From Heliocybe sulcata (Eukaryota; Basidiomycota; Agaricomycetes; Gloeophyllales; Gloeophyllaceae): DNA of 64,000 bases. How positions within the stretch are numbered: position 1 is the first letter of the stretch; every line of letters begins with the position of its first letter. A program made the position numbers and the translations under genes. The stretch covers positions 375,775 through 439,774 of the forward strand of contig ML213522.1 of NCBI GenBank assembly GCA_004369045.1, written 5' to 3'. Under the pieces are notes generated by a model. The model did not search any database. It had not been told where the DNA came from and saw only the letters and a list, made by a program, of their open reading frames with translations. This document shows, in pieces, positions 44,617-57,700 of this stretch.

Positions 44617-46614
44617 TCAATCAACCCACTCGATGATTCCAGAGATATTGTCCCAGTTTTGGGCTCGAGGCTTGTAGCGGTCAGGGTCGGACTGAGTCCT
44701 GTTCATCCTCTCCTGGACAGAACGATGGACATAAACCACGTCATCCCTAGGAGGTATAACCCTTCCCGCACAGTAATTCGGCCTGGAATGAAAGATTGCC
44801 TGCATTATCAGTCATCGTAGTGAGCAAACAGAGATCATCACGCACATTCTCCTCCGCACCCATGTGCCGTTAGGGTTCAGAGATGTGACTAGCATTGGGA
44901 TATACTCAAGGATCCGCCATGCTGGAACATGATCAAGCTGGTCATAGATCCAAGCCAACGCGTCCGTGTAGTCCCTTCGATGACCGCGGGTTAGCAGATC
45001 CAAGCCACCCTGACGTGCTATCGAGTTATGGATGGTTGGCCTGTCGATCTCCGGCTTCACGTGGTACGGATCAATCGCTTGCGGGGTGTGGATGTCGACA
45101 CCGATCCCACGCAGATAGTCCTCGTCGAACACAAGTCCTGTCTTGGCTTGGCACTCCTTGATCATCCAGCGCAACGGGATATTTGAGAGACTCTCGCTCT
45201 CTTCCTTTCGGTGTGAGCCGCCTCCGACATCAGCGTGACAGCCTGGTAAGTTGGCTTAGAACAGAAGCAGGGCGTATCAACGTACTAGCTCATACCTGAG
45301 AACCAAACCTCCTTGATATCGATATTGAGTTCGGGGGGCTCGTAGACCCAGTTTCCGCGATTGTGGGAAGGAGGCAAAACCAACTCGCCATCATGATCCA
45401 CAACCTCCTGCCTGACAGTAGGCTCACCCCAAATGTTGGGACGGAACCGAGCACGACGCTCGTCCAAGGCAAGAGCGTGGCGGAAGGTCTTCACGTTGTA
45501 ACAGGCGGAGGAATATGGAAGAACACGGGGTAGAATCCCAACCGACGAAACAGTGTCCCTGGTGGAATATTAGTTGCGATGAGAACAGGAAGTGGGGAGG
45601 TTGGCTAACCACACGCCGAGGAATTCGACCTTGACATGAATGCTGGGGGAAGTTAGCGCGCATATCGTACAGTACCTAGATGTCTTACGAGAAGTGATCT
45701 TTGAATTCCTTGCTGGTTACGGCGGCAGACATGTCGGTGGACTGGTATATTGTGAAGGCGAAGTCCAGCTGCTGATCGTTATCTTGCGGCAGCAAGCCAA
45801 CCTGAGCAATCATGAATAATTGTACAACTCTTGCATCTTTGACCGCCTACCTTATGGAGCATACCAGCCAGGGCACGAGCGGTATACGCTCCCCTTGAGA
45901 ACCCAAAGAGGCAAATCTTGTCCCCGGGCCTAGTGCGTCTCTTGTGAGAATAATGGAGGACGTCATCTTGGGGTCCGTACCGGTAATTCTGCATCAGGAA
46001 CTTGTACCTATGCGCGCAATGAGTGAAGCACCTGTGACCTGAAGCGAGAATTGGTCGGCAGGACTTACCCATCCTTAACATGATCGTTCAGATGCAATGC
46101 AACGGCTTGGTCAAGCACTGAGGCCACAGCCGTCAGCGTCCGAGTATGAAACTGCCGTTTGTTATAAGTGCCAACTCCGGCCTTCATCCCATTGAGCTCA
46201 TATAGCCTAAGAATGCTGCTGTTCGTCCAAACCTGATAGTAGGGAATCTGCACGTTGGGTATGTCCTTCTTGATAGCCCGAAAGAAGCGGACAACGTTGG
46301 AGTTCTGCAATAAATTCAAGTAGTTGAGTCCTCGATACCAAGGTCTTTGATTGGGCCTTACATTCTGACATTATCAGCGTGGCAGGATGAGCGGAATCAT
46401 GAGAAGATATAATGTCTGTATGAGATTCACAGTACCTCGCCGAACTTGTTTCCGGTGCCGTCAAAACCTATACGCGATAAAGATATGCAAAAAAAGCATA
46501 GATAATAATAAGTTACATACAAAGGCACAAATAGCGACCCTGTTGCTCGTCGCTTGCAAGAGGTGCGTAGCGCTCTGCAGAGGGACTCATGGGGAGTAAA
46601 GTCTGAGGTAACAT
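44617..46614 (-). CDS. DUF2235-type alpha/beta hydrolase (Tle1-like fold)
   Basis: The start at 46614 or 46590 (MSPSAERYAPLASDE) is spliced to YLCLCFDGTGNKFGE, the signature opening of DUF2235 proteins. NVRPNQRPWYRGLNYLNLLQ leads to QIPYYQ...GVGTYNKR, AVALHLNDHVKDGYKFLMQN and the nucleophile elbow ICLFGFSRGAYTARALAGML (GxSxG, about 45860-45920). C-terminal blocks are IDIKEVWFSG with CHADVGGGSHRKEESE (about 45210-45300; likely catalytic Asp/His region), IPLRWMIKECQAKTGL, NPNGTW and GRVIPPRDDVVYVHRSVQER, ending GIIEWVD-stop at 44617. The family includes bacterial type VI phospholipase effectors; fungal members are mostly uncharacterised. It lies about 200 bp upstream of the patatin-vWA gene, same strand. 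Confidence 0.87.
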
Positions 46615-48125
46615 CTCTTGGGGCCGACGACAGTGAATGGGAATCTAGATGCGGAAGACAGCGATCCATAGAACACTGTCTTTAAGTCGCCGATACCTAT
46701 GTAGACTGGGAAAGTGAAAAATATTGTAGTCAGGCTCGTGACACGGCACCTCATTCAGTATAGGCAGCTTTCTGGATGAAGCTCGTACCACAGTGACCGT
46801 GCATCCGGCACATGGTCCAAGTTATGAGATCATCCGCAGTGTTAATAAAGTAGATCCGGACGGGTTTGCGTAGAACGAACTTTCGCGGTTGCGGGCAGAT
46901 CTAGGGACCGAATTTTGTATGGCGAACTCTGTATCGATGGGACAGGCAAGAGTAGATTGACCGGAATGAGTGAACATGCCTAATGCACGCCTGTCGCGCA
47001 TTGGCACCAAGTCACGTCGCAAGAGCGTCAATGCCAGCCGCGAGCAGCCAATCTGGCTCCGAAAACAACGGCGTTCACAGAGGAGCGTGCCGCCCCAAAC
47101 TTCGGTGCTGTGTGCTGGAAGGATATCTATCAGCTGTGTCCGGGAGACGCTGAAGCACTTGTACAAGCCTGAGTGAGGAAGTCCGAGAAGTTAACTGCGC
47201 CGAGCGTGCGGCTTGATGACAGTTTTCAGCACACGTGTAGCTCAACACACCCTGCCTTTCCGTGCGCGCCCTGTATGTTCGCAGTAAGAACGGAGGGTAT
47301 GCTGCTGCACTGCAGTAACGTTAACATCCTGGATGTGGCGTCCAGACAAATATATACAATTAATGATTACCCTCCAAGGCGGAAATTCGAAGAGATGCCG
47401 TTTGCAGTGACGTCGGGAAGCTTTCCAGTATGTTCGGCTCTCGCTCACAATTATGCATGGCACAGGTGCATTTGCTGAACGTTTATGACAGTTGAGCGCT
47501 GAGCGCTGAGGTACTGAGGAATGTTCCGATTAATATCGTATATGGGCGTTATGAGAGATCCCAGCGCACGATGCACAACATCGCTAGGGTCTTGCATTCC
47601 TCCGTCTGACACGCGGAATGCTCATGTCTTCTCCTGTGGCTTTGGTCACCAATTTCTAGACTTCGTTTGGACTATTACCGCCCAGAGAAATCGAGAATCG
47701 ACATCTTTTGAATGTAATCCGGGCATTCATGCGTGGCTGTGCGTCGTGGCGGGATTGTGACAACTACTGACTACACTTGAATCCGCTAGTCGGAATGATT
47801 CGGAGATTGAGGTGAGAATCTCTAATCGGTACCGCGAAGTTGGCTCACATAATTCTGATTGTCAGGTATCTCGCATCGTCACCTTGCGCATACTTTCGCG
47901 GAATAGTATACCAGCACCATGTACCCGCGAGTATGCAGACATGCGGACTACGGGTGTACATTGAAATTAAGAGCATGTACCGCTCCTGCTGGTCGTCCGC
48001 AGAAGCCTGCGGACAAATTGGCGCAGTTTTGACGCTCTATATTGTCCTTTTAAACCGTGATCTCTTCTGCAGCAGGAACCACAGCACGCTGTTCCATTCT
48101 TCCACTTTCCAGTCGATATCTCCAG
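46615..48125. other. Intergenic region between the hydrolase and oxygenase genes
   Basis: About 1.5 kb separating two divergent genes; it should contain both promoters. No coding sequence recognised. A short GAGCGCTGAGCGCTGAGG duplication lies near 47491-47513. Confidence 0.45.
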
Positions 48126-51100
48126 ATGAGTCCAACAGAGCTAGACAGTCCCAATGGAGGTGCAGCTCGCGGTCCAGTAAACTCTGCAGCTCAATCTCGC
48201 CTGCAGAGTATTACAGCTTCTGTAGTCCGTCCCATCCGCAATGCCTTAGGATACCGGGAGATGAAGTCCCCTGAACCACCTAAGCAAATCGATCCAACCA
48301 AAGGCACCTACGTGCGTAGCGTGCATGATATCATTACCAGCTTTCCCTGATAGCCCTGCAGCGCGCATTTGACAAATTAGCACAAGAACGGGAAACAGAT
48401 GACAGAGACTCCAACCACGTTGTAAGTATTCTTCCGCTCTGATTTTTGCTTTCCTGACTGTCGCTCGATCGCAGTTTTTCGCAGGACTTAGGACTATGTC
48501 TGATCTGCCTGATGATTCGCCCATGCGGCTGAAATACAATTCCACCTTCATCAGGTTGAGTGAGTTGCTACTCTCAATCTATCCTGCTTCAGTCTGATCA
48601 TTTCGATCGGCAGTAAACAACGTTCATCAATCTCGTGGCGCTCCCAGAACGCTGTACCCTAACAGTCGCCAGCTTGGGCATAGCCGTCCCTATGTTCAGA
48701 CTGTTGCCGATCGTAATCCGGCTCCTCAGCTTCCTGCCATTTCTCAAGTCTTCGACGACCTGCTCAGGGCACGTGTTGTACGTGTGATTTCCGAAGCATG
48801 GTATGGTTTAGGGGAGCTCTCTAACGATTTGACCAGGCTACTGCTCATCAGAGCTCTGTTTCCGGCCTTACCTTTGCCTTTTCCACCTTGATCTCGGTAC
48901 GTCTGGTAACTCATAGAAATCAAAATGGTTTCCCTCAAATTTTGCGATTGCCACAGCTGTGTTTGTATCGCACTGATTCGCAAGATGAGCAGTGTAATGA
49001 GACATCCCCTTACCTCGACCTATCCCCCCTCTATGGAAACAGCCCACAGCAGGAAGAACATGTTCGTCAGATGGATGGGCATGGAATGCTTTCTCCCGAT
49101 TGCTTTTTCGAAGACAGACTCATGTTCGTGACGCCGGTCGTCCAAGCCCTCTTGATTCTGTGGAATCGGAATCACAATGTGAGCAATTCATAATGCCCAG
49201 GTTTGGCTGACATATTTACTCATCGCAACGATAAGTACATTGCTGGTCGATTACTGTCGAACAATCAGCACAACCGATGGATAGATCCTTCATCGGTCGC
49301 TCCTTTCGATGATGGGACTTTGCCGCCGCGATTGATCAGCCAGGACAATGAGATCTTCGATAAGGCTCGGACGATCAATTGTGCCATCTTCAAGAACGTT
49401 GTCATCGAAGACTTCCTCAAGGGCATAGTGGGGGTACCAAGCGTCGGAAGCAACCTTAGTCTCGATTTGCTGGGAGTGAGTTCTTTCAATATATTGACGG
49501 TTTGCTCAGCTCACGAATCGTCCGTACCTAGGATGTCGCAGGCACCACTTCTCGCACGGACGTAGTGGAACACAAATCGTGCCTGGAATTCAGCCTTCTC
49601 TATAATGTGAGCTTATCAATGTCTTGCAGAATCACGAGTTTGACAGCTGTCTCTCCGAAGTGGTATACTTTCGCATCCCAAGACGACATAGCCTGGATGC
49701 AAAGTGCGCTGCAAACCAATTTCGTGGGGAAGCCTGTCGATGAAGTACGATACTTTTATGTATGAAGGCGACGCCGATGCTGACCTCAGATACGTAGATA
49801 ACCCTCGAAGATTACAAGAATGCCTTTGATAACTACAGACATGAAACCGATCTTAACCGAAGACGGCGTGAATTAGCTGGGTATGTGCCCTGACCGCCGC
49901 CGCACGTTGCATTCCACTTATTGGGCACCAGGCTCCCTCGCGGAGACAATGGATTCGTCGACGACAACGATCTGGCCGGAATTCTGCAGAATGCGACGCG
50001 CTCGGTAGCTGGAGCACCGCGAGCACAGGGAGTGCCAAATTGCATGCGTATTCTGGAGCTAGCGACTATGCAGCAAGCGCGGGACTGGAACGTCTGCTCT
50101 TTCAATCAATTCCGAAGATCTTTGGGCCTCAGACGTTCGTTTTATCTCCCAATCTCTTGGTCCGCCCTGTTGACGAAGAAGACAGCTTTAGCTAATTTCG
50201 AGGAATGGAGCAGATCCGGCGATGCTGCGGCTGCTGCCCAGCGTCTTTACGGCAATATCGAAAATTTGGAGCTCTATGTAAGCTCTTGCCCGCACATTGA
50301 TTATCCTTCTTGTCATCTGCTGCGTAGGTCGGCCTTCAAGCTGAGGACGCTCCGCCTGGAGAGGGATTTGCTCTTGGCTACACAATGGTATCTACTCCTT
50401 CGGCTACGTCTTCTATATGCCACATTAATGAAACCGAAGATTTTCGGGCTTTTAGTCGACTTAGTGCGTCTTCGAGAATTCTTCGGAGACCTGTAGTGAC
50501 AGCGTGATTCCAGGTTAGCGCCCTCCGCGGCGATCCTCATTTATCTAAGTATACTCGTAAGCTCACTGTAACATAGAATGCCTCGCTCTTGTATCTAACA
50601 TTGTGCTAGGGGAACACCTGACGGACTGGGGTTATGATGAATGCATGACTAAATCTAGTATAGGAGCATTTGGCGCTGTACTTCCTAAAGGTACGTCCTA
50701 AGACCAATTGCCTCTACATTTTTATGACGTACACTTTCTTGCAGTTCTGATGAGGAACCTCCCTCATAACTATCCGTACGACAACACGTATGCGCTGTTC
50801 CCGTTTATCTCCCAGGATCTTCTAGACAAATGTCCAAATCATTCTCAACTCACGGAGCACTACCGTCGGGATAGACCATCTCTGACGAAGATCTTGCGGA
50901 CCCAAGAGGCCATCAAGGTGGTTCTAAATGATCCCTCGCACTACTTGACGCCATACAGGCAGAACCTCCAAACTGTCCTCGGTGGATATGGGTGCGTAGC
51001 ATACTTCCTCTAAGGGATGTCTCTGAGCCAGTGTGTCTGCCCCGTCTAGATTCCTTCTTGGATTTGATTCAGAGTCCATGTGAGTGGTGCTCTTAGATAG

Positions 51101-53883
51101 GGCGTGCAGCATCTGAACGTACATATCCGCTAGTCACGATGCAGATCTGCGCATGGTAGTTTTCTTCGTTCTTTTGCGGCTTTAGACCTCGAAAATTAAG
51201 CTGGTCTCCTGCAGGATCTGCACGCCCTTCTTCCGGACCGAGCAACCCTCTCTGTATACAGCCAATACTTTGCGAAGACCGCGGGCAAGATCATAGACGG
51301 TTTGAAAACTTCCGAGTTCGGTTCATCAGTTACTGTGTGGTTATCGTAAGATTGACGTGCTCTATAGTTCCGTAGACATCGTCGAAGACGTCATTGCTGC
51401 AACCTGTGCCAAGTGGATCTGCGATACCATGGTAGGCTATCGACAGGTCAAGTTATCTCCTGGGGCTGATATAGGTAACGTACGCCAGTACGGTAATCCG
51501 GCACGGAAGGAGCCATCGACTGAAGAAGTGTTCCGTCTGTTATGTGGGCTATATGCGTGAGTCATCATCGCAATATCAAACAAACCGTTAGCTCACAATC
51601 ACGGAAAGCTTCGTATTCGACCTCAACGACCCGGAACAAGCCTGGAGTGCACGGCGTAAGGCAATTGGTGACAGCAAGACGCTTATAAGCCATATTGAGA
51701 GGCAACTGAAGATGACGTTAGGATCGTCCGAAGAGGTGCGTACAATATCGAAAGCATGGTCATTGCAGCGTCCCTGACGGTGCCTAGACTCTCGCGGAAC
51801 GAGTACGTCGTATTTGGGCCGAAATCAGGGGCGAATTCGAAGTCGGCAAATTATCCACCGTCCCTTTCCTGACCAGACTGGCCATGAAACATACTGACAC
51901 ATTGGGAAAGTTCGGAAACTGGAGCGACATGCAATCAGCATTCGAAGCCCAGAATATTGGACTTTTCCATGACAAGTCCCGGCAGGATACCAGTCGACCT
52001 CGTAGCGTGCGTGAGCAGGAACGTAGGGCAGACAAGATGAAGATGTTCAGAGAAGATTTTCAAAAAATCAGGATTACCGCCAACATACTGGGTTTGTGCA
52101 TAATGTCCGTCCCACTCGTCGAAGGTACGCATCCCGGCTTCTTACGTGAAATTTGAATATGAAGGGCTAAAAATGACGAAGTCTGCGCTCATGCTGTCGC
52201 GTTCTACCTCCAGGACGCAAGAAGCGTGGAAAGGGGGGAGATTGATAGGCTTTCCCGACAGCAGGTGACTGACAAGGCCAAAATCATGGGATACATCCGG
52301 GAATCGCAAAGTAAGTCCAGTTAGATCATCCCTTTCGCTTGCCCCCGCTCAACAGAGACACAGGACTGCGACAGCCGCCTGGGCTTTTCCGTGTCGTCCA
52401 TGGTGCGGGACCTGACGGTATTACAATCACACAAGGAGGGGGGCAGCCGGACCTGAAGGTATACGATGGCGATGTCGTATTTGCCAACTTCGCGATGGCG
52501 TTCACGAATGTCCGTCACTATCTGCTAAGAATCTCTATCATGTTGACTTGCGATTCGTAGCCTGACGACACTACCATCAATCCAAGTCGCCAGACCCCTG
52601 CTGTACAAGGTCTAGGATTCCATGCATGCCCTGGGATAAAACTTGTCGAAGAAGTAAGTGAGCGCATTGCTCTGCTACCGGCACGTGTCTCATGGCTGTC
52701 CCCTCCGAAAGGTCCTGCCCGAGGTGCATTCTGATAGGCTGTGATTGCGCGGCGCATTGCATTAATATCCTCGGTAGCTATTCAAATCCATCTTTCGTAT
52801 GGAAGGCCTCCGGATCGTCGACGGTCAAGTAACGGCTGGAGGACCCAAGACGCCAGCTAGAGCCGTACGCATTCTGCTCGCAGCTGCTCTTCTTGTATTC
52901 TAATCGTTTAGTCCTCAATAGCCAAGCGGAATTCCATCCAGGAAGAGTCAGGCCCCGCTCTCTTTGCGTGTCAATGTGAGTGTACGCCTGGATTGAACAT
53001 GACCACGCTATCTGACGTATGTTACTTCGCAGTTTACTGGGTACGTCAAGTTGTAGTGTCGCGAGGTACCACCCATCTTACGGAAATTCCTTAGTGTCTA
53101 CAAACCTGAGCCCAGGTGGAAGGAGCCTGAGAATCTGCTCAAGAGCTCCAAGAGATGGCAGGTCATCCTGAGAAGGATCAAGAAATGGGCGATCGCATTA
53201 TGTGCTCTGGTCTTCTTTGTCTGTACGTACACCCCTTATGCAGCTGCTACGCAGTCTGACACTGGTTCTGGCCTCAGGTCTCCTGGCTCTCCTAATCCGA
53301 GGCTTCCCAGCGATTCAGCTTCCATCTATGCCACACGTCCACATGCCTTCTATGCACATCCCGTCTCTACACATACCTACATTTTTCTCAAGCCCACCTA
53401 AGAACATGGCATGCACGTCCTGGACGGCCTCTGATCCGTGGCACGTGGAAGCTATTAAGGCAGGGCAGGACGGGAAGCCGGTCCCAATTGAGTACACCTA
53501 CCGGTCTCGCCGCCCGCACCGTCTCAGCGTAGTCGACGCGGACAAACGTGATCTGCGGATGCAGCTATTCGTGGATGGGGAGTCCAAGGGCCTCACTACC
53601 GCGTTCGACCTGGACAAGACGCTCGACTGCGGCACTGACTTGGCAAAATGCCTCAACAACAGATTCAGTGCAGGTGTTCTTGAGGTGCCACCGGGGAAGC
53701 ATAAGGTCAGGATAGAATGGGCGGGCGAAGGTGAGTGCATGCTTGTCATTTACGACAGCGGATAGGTGCTAACGGATGATGGCGGTGTTCTTGGTAGAGT
53801 TCATCCGTGGAACGGAGCACATTGATTGGGGCGGAGAGAAGATTCGTCGATTCCAGATGCAGCGGGAAGATTGCAATCCATAG
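48126..53883 (+). CDS. Psi-factor/linoleate diol synthase-type DOX-P450 fusion with altered haem ligands and a membrane-anchored tail
   Basis: Ppo-type enzymes oxygenate fatty acids in an animal-peroxidase-like haem domain and rearrange the hydroperoxide in a P450 domain. From MSPTELDSPNG, exons read PTKGTY...LQRAFDKLAQERETDD, GLRTMSDLPDDSPMRLKYN, GAPRTLYPNSRQLGHSRPYV, SGLTFAFSTLIS/LCLYRTDS, SPYLDLSPLYGNSPQ, NRNHN/YIAGRLLSNNQHNRW and CLEFSLLYN/WYTFASQDDIAW (intron 49607-49660). The family's distal His (THSLFRTD) is Leu at 48957-48959, and YRWH reads YNWY. The P450 half keeps the K-helix ESQR and GLGFHACPG with its Cys at 52627-52629, then LFKSIFRMEGLRIVDGQ. In phase through introns at about 52866-52922, 52978-53033 and 53041-53094, the frame continues SLRVNFTGVYKPEPRW, a TM segment (AIALCALVFFVCLLALLIRG), HMPSMHIPSLHIP and a globular tail ending EDCNP at 53881. 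Confidence 0.85.
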
Positions 53884-54738
53884 GAGACTGAGCTTCCGCA
53901 GGATGTACAACCTTGTTCGCTTTCTTTATTATGTACATGTCTTCCTTTGCCTATGTCACTATGTCACTCAGGATGCTTGCGGTATTATGACAGCGAACGC
54001 AACGTGGGTGGAGTGCCTGGAATCCAATCCATCTCCAGCTGCGGCAGGAAGTCGTCGGCGAGAATCATAGGAGCAGCTGATTCTGGCTTCACGTCACTTC
54101 GTCCTTCCCCTTCCTCCCAGGCGACACCAGCTGCAAAAGGATCGTCCACCAAGGTTGTATGCGCTTCGGGAGGGGGCAACGCCCACCGCACCCAGCTGCG
54201 TCGCCCATATTGAATGCGGCCGAGGCCACACGCTCCTGAATATAACTCTACCAATTAACCGAGCTATCGATCGAAAGTTAAACTACAGGAGGATAATTAA
54301 CTTCTTTTAACCCCTGCCTATTTCTGACGAATGCGGGAGGCAGCTGCGCAACGCTCGCAGGCATTGATTACTACTAGCTGGAGTTACTGATGTGGGGTCA
54401 AGAGCGCAGGTTGGCCAGTGTCGAACCGTCCAGTAGCCCGGCCGTTTGTACGTGCACCTCATGCTTTCCCCATCATGATTCAATCATTCCAAGCTACAGT
54501 CTAGCTTGCTATACGCGCCCGGTAGCATATATCTCGCAGCATCAAGGATGAATCATTCTTCGAGTAAGGTAACACCATAGCAGAAGCACGTAACTTGGTT
54601 AAGACAGGAACGGAGATTAAGGAAAAACAAAGAGACATAGTTAGTCGACCCAGCAGAAGGAATAGAGAAACGGTCGTCAAGAAGTCGTTAATAACATACC
54701 ACGCAAAACCGAAACCTCCATGCCGAAAACACGAAAAA
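53884..54738. other. Convergent intergenic region
   Basis: Lies between the oxygenase 3' end and the 3' end of the CaaX-protein gene. A minus-strand frame at 53985-54254 (EGRSDVKPESAAPMILADDF) is mildly protein-like, but no family or splice context supports it. An isolated tRNA A-box-like string (GCTCGGTTAATTGGTAGAG, minus, about 54244-54262) has no matching B box. Confidence 0.35.
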
Positions 54739-57700
54739 TCACATAATTATACACCATTTCCCTTTCTTTTTCTCCCTCTCCTCTTCAGTTTCCTTGTCAT
54801 TTTCCGTTACGGGGCTGCTGGAACTCGCAGCAAACTCTCCTTGCGCACTATCCAAGGACGCCCTGCCTCCTTGAGGAGACGTTTGCGTAGAGTGGAACCA
54901 TCCACCTGGGAAGAACCGAGACGAGGTGGCTGACTCACGCCTATCACGGCTCGTAGAATCCGCACCGGGTTCCAAGAAGGTCGACGACGTGCCATCAACT
55001 GTCTTTCCCTCGCCAGGAGTCCTGAACATAAGTAGTTTAGTTACATCGCACTGTATGCGCCTACGCGAGATGCTTACCTGTCCTCAGCGCCGGGGAATGG
55101 CTCCTCAGGAGCCTTGGCAGGTTCTGCACCGACCCCAGTCGATTTCTGCAGGTCATCCAGAGCTTCGGTCGTAAATGTATCACCTCCTTCAGCAGGTTCT
55201 GGACTAGCAGAAGAGGCATCAGTTGCCGCAGGTACGCCGTCTGCCTCCGCGGGATGGCCGCCTACTGCATCAGATGATGGGACCTCTTCAGTAACGATAG
55301 TAGGGATAGGGCTTAATTCTGAAGGAGGTTCATCTTGTTGACTAGTCTCGGGAAGAACACGCCCAGGAAGCTGTTCTAGCTGGGAGAGCTCCCCCTCCTC
55401 CGCCGGGGTCAAGCCAGAGCCCTGTCTCGTGACACTGTAAGATGGAGTCCAAGGAGATTTAGGTCTTTCCGGGACCTCCGAGTCTTGATTAACAGGCAAA
55501 TTGTCGACCGACTCAGCCTGGACGACCGGCTCATCCTGCAATTGAAGGTTGGGTCAAGATTCTACATTAGGTCAGCCATTGAGAAACATACGTGTTCAGC
55601 AGCAGCATGCAAGTCAGGGCTTCTGGTGACCGAATAAGAAGGCGTCCAAGGGGACTTGGGCCGCTCAGGGATTGAGCTGTCTGCAACTGGCAGGACAACA
55701 GTCGGAGGCTGTGATACAGGCTCCTGAAACAAGAAAGTGTGTCAAGTCTCAAACCATAACAGAGCGAGAGAGACACTGACGTCTGCGGGCAATGACTCTG
55801 CGGCGTGCTCAGGAGTCCTCGTCACGGAATAGGACGGAGTCCAAGGAGACTTAGGCCTCTCCAATGCTTCCCTTTCCACGAGAGGGGTCTATGACCGACC
55901 CTGTTTAGTCCTGTTCTTGGGACAAAGAGAATAAAAACTCACTTCAGGCTGCACAGTCCGTTCTGCTTGCGGACTCTGTTCGACTTCCTCGGGAACGGGA
56001 GTCTCCTCAATCAAGCCGGCATCGGCCACAGGTTCAGCTATGTCCTCGTTAGGTGCAGCGTCAACTGCGTCGTCGGAAGTGACATTTATTTGCACATCGC
56101 TAGCAGGTGTGATCTCTTCGACCGCCCCAACCGCCTCAGTGTCAGGGCTGAGGACGACCTGAGGGATCTCGGTCGACATTTCTTCTGCAGTGACCGCTGG
56201 AGGAAGAGATTCAAGCTGCTCAATTTCATGCTCCTGGCTCGCAATCTCTGGCTCTTGCAAGCCGGATCCGACTGTCGTCACGGAGTAGGATGGAGTCCAT
56301 GGCGACTTCGGCCTTTCTTCTTGGACATCGTCTAGGACAGGGGACAAGACACGACTACCCACCTGCGATTCGGGAGAATGAGAGGTCACCAGTAGAGGAT
56401 GAGAACATGGAAGCCTTACCTCATCTCTTTCGACACTGATCTCATTTGTGAACTGATCATCGGTGGCTAGTTTCTCCTCCGCAGGAGCGATCTCGGTCTG
56501 GTATTCGGTGAGAGTGACCTGCGGTTCAGGCTGAATAGCTTCGTCATCCTTTGCCTCAACCTCAGGGGGCGGCAACCGGGACAACTCGGCCAGCTCATCA
56601 GCATTATCCGCCACGCCTGTGCCGGCACCACCTTGGGTACTGACACTATAGGAAGGAGTCCAAGGGGACTTGGGACGCTCCTCCTCAGGCTCCCCTGGAG
56701 TCATCGGACCAGGTTGAGGCACTTCACCAAGGACGTTGGCCGGGTCCACGTTCTCTGGAGCGTCAACTTGAATAACCGGGGCGTCCGCTGGTGCAGACTC
56801 AGCCGTTTCCAGCTCGGACGGCTGCTCAGAAGCTGCAGTTTCCGATTCCGCAGCTGTCTCAATTTCAACAGGGGGTTCAACTTCAATTTCGGATGTAGTT
56901 TCTTCAGCGATAGTCTGGACGTCAACGACAGGCTCATCAGCAGCAACAGTAGCACCTTCAGCACCTTCACGTCCCACTGGGATGACTTCCTCTGGGGCAC
57001 GCTGACCATCTGTTGCAGGGTCCTCAGTAGCAACCTCAGTTTCAGGAGCTGGTTCCTCTACAATGGCCTCAGTTTCAGGAGCTGGTTCCTCTACAATGGC
57101 CTCAGTTTCAGCCAGGGGAACCCCTGCCAAGGCAGAAGCCGGCTCGACATCGTCTACAGAGTATCTGGCCTCAGCATCATCGGATACAGCTTCGACTTGC
57201 TCAGGAGCCGTTTCACTTTCGTTGACAGATGAAGTTTGGATAGTTGAACTCTCGTCCATGAGCGGGACCACGACGGAGTCCTCGACTCCCGGGACATGGG
57301 CCTCTTCGTCAACAATAGCCTCAAGCTCGGCCTCAGGAGCAGCCGGCTCAGTCGCGATGGCTGTCTCAGCCGAAGTCTCGTCGAGAACGGCTACTATGGG
57401 TTCTTCCTCCAGAGTAGCAGCGGCCTCATCATCTTTTACGGCGGCATCACCGGCCTCCTCCAAAGCTGCCTCCTGAATTGTCTCTTCCTCCGCGATCACT
57501 TTCTCCGTATCGTCTGCTGGCTGCTCAGGGACGGCTTCTTCCACCAGTCCCTCGACCTCAGGCTCCTCAGGTAGGGGTTCCTGCGGCGATGATTCTTCAG
57601 CTGCTGCTTCCTCGGTAGCTGGAGCCTCTGCTACTGGTTCTTCAGCCTCACCAGATACATGCTCTGCTTTTGCCGACTCTTCAACAGCAGGCTCATCGCC

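Noticed and set aside
49607-49660. Reading the dioxygenase proximal site with a 23-nt intron (LLYNNHEFDSCLSE)
   Set aside because: The intron would be far too short and the downstream frame loses the family pattern. The 54-nt intron gives YNWYTFASQDDIAW, which aligns with the family.
54190-54275. Possible second tRNA (A-box-like GCTCGGTTAATTGGTAGAG on the minus strand)
   Set aside because: No B box, no acceptor-stem pairing and no anticodon arm could be found.
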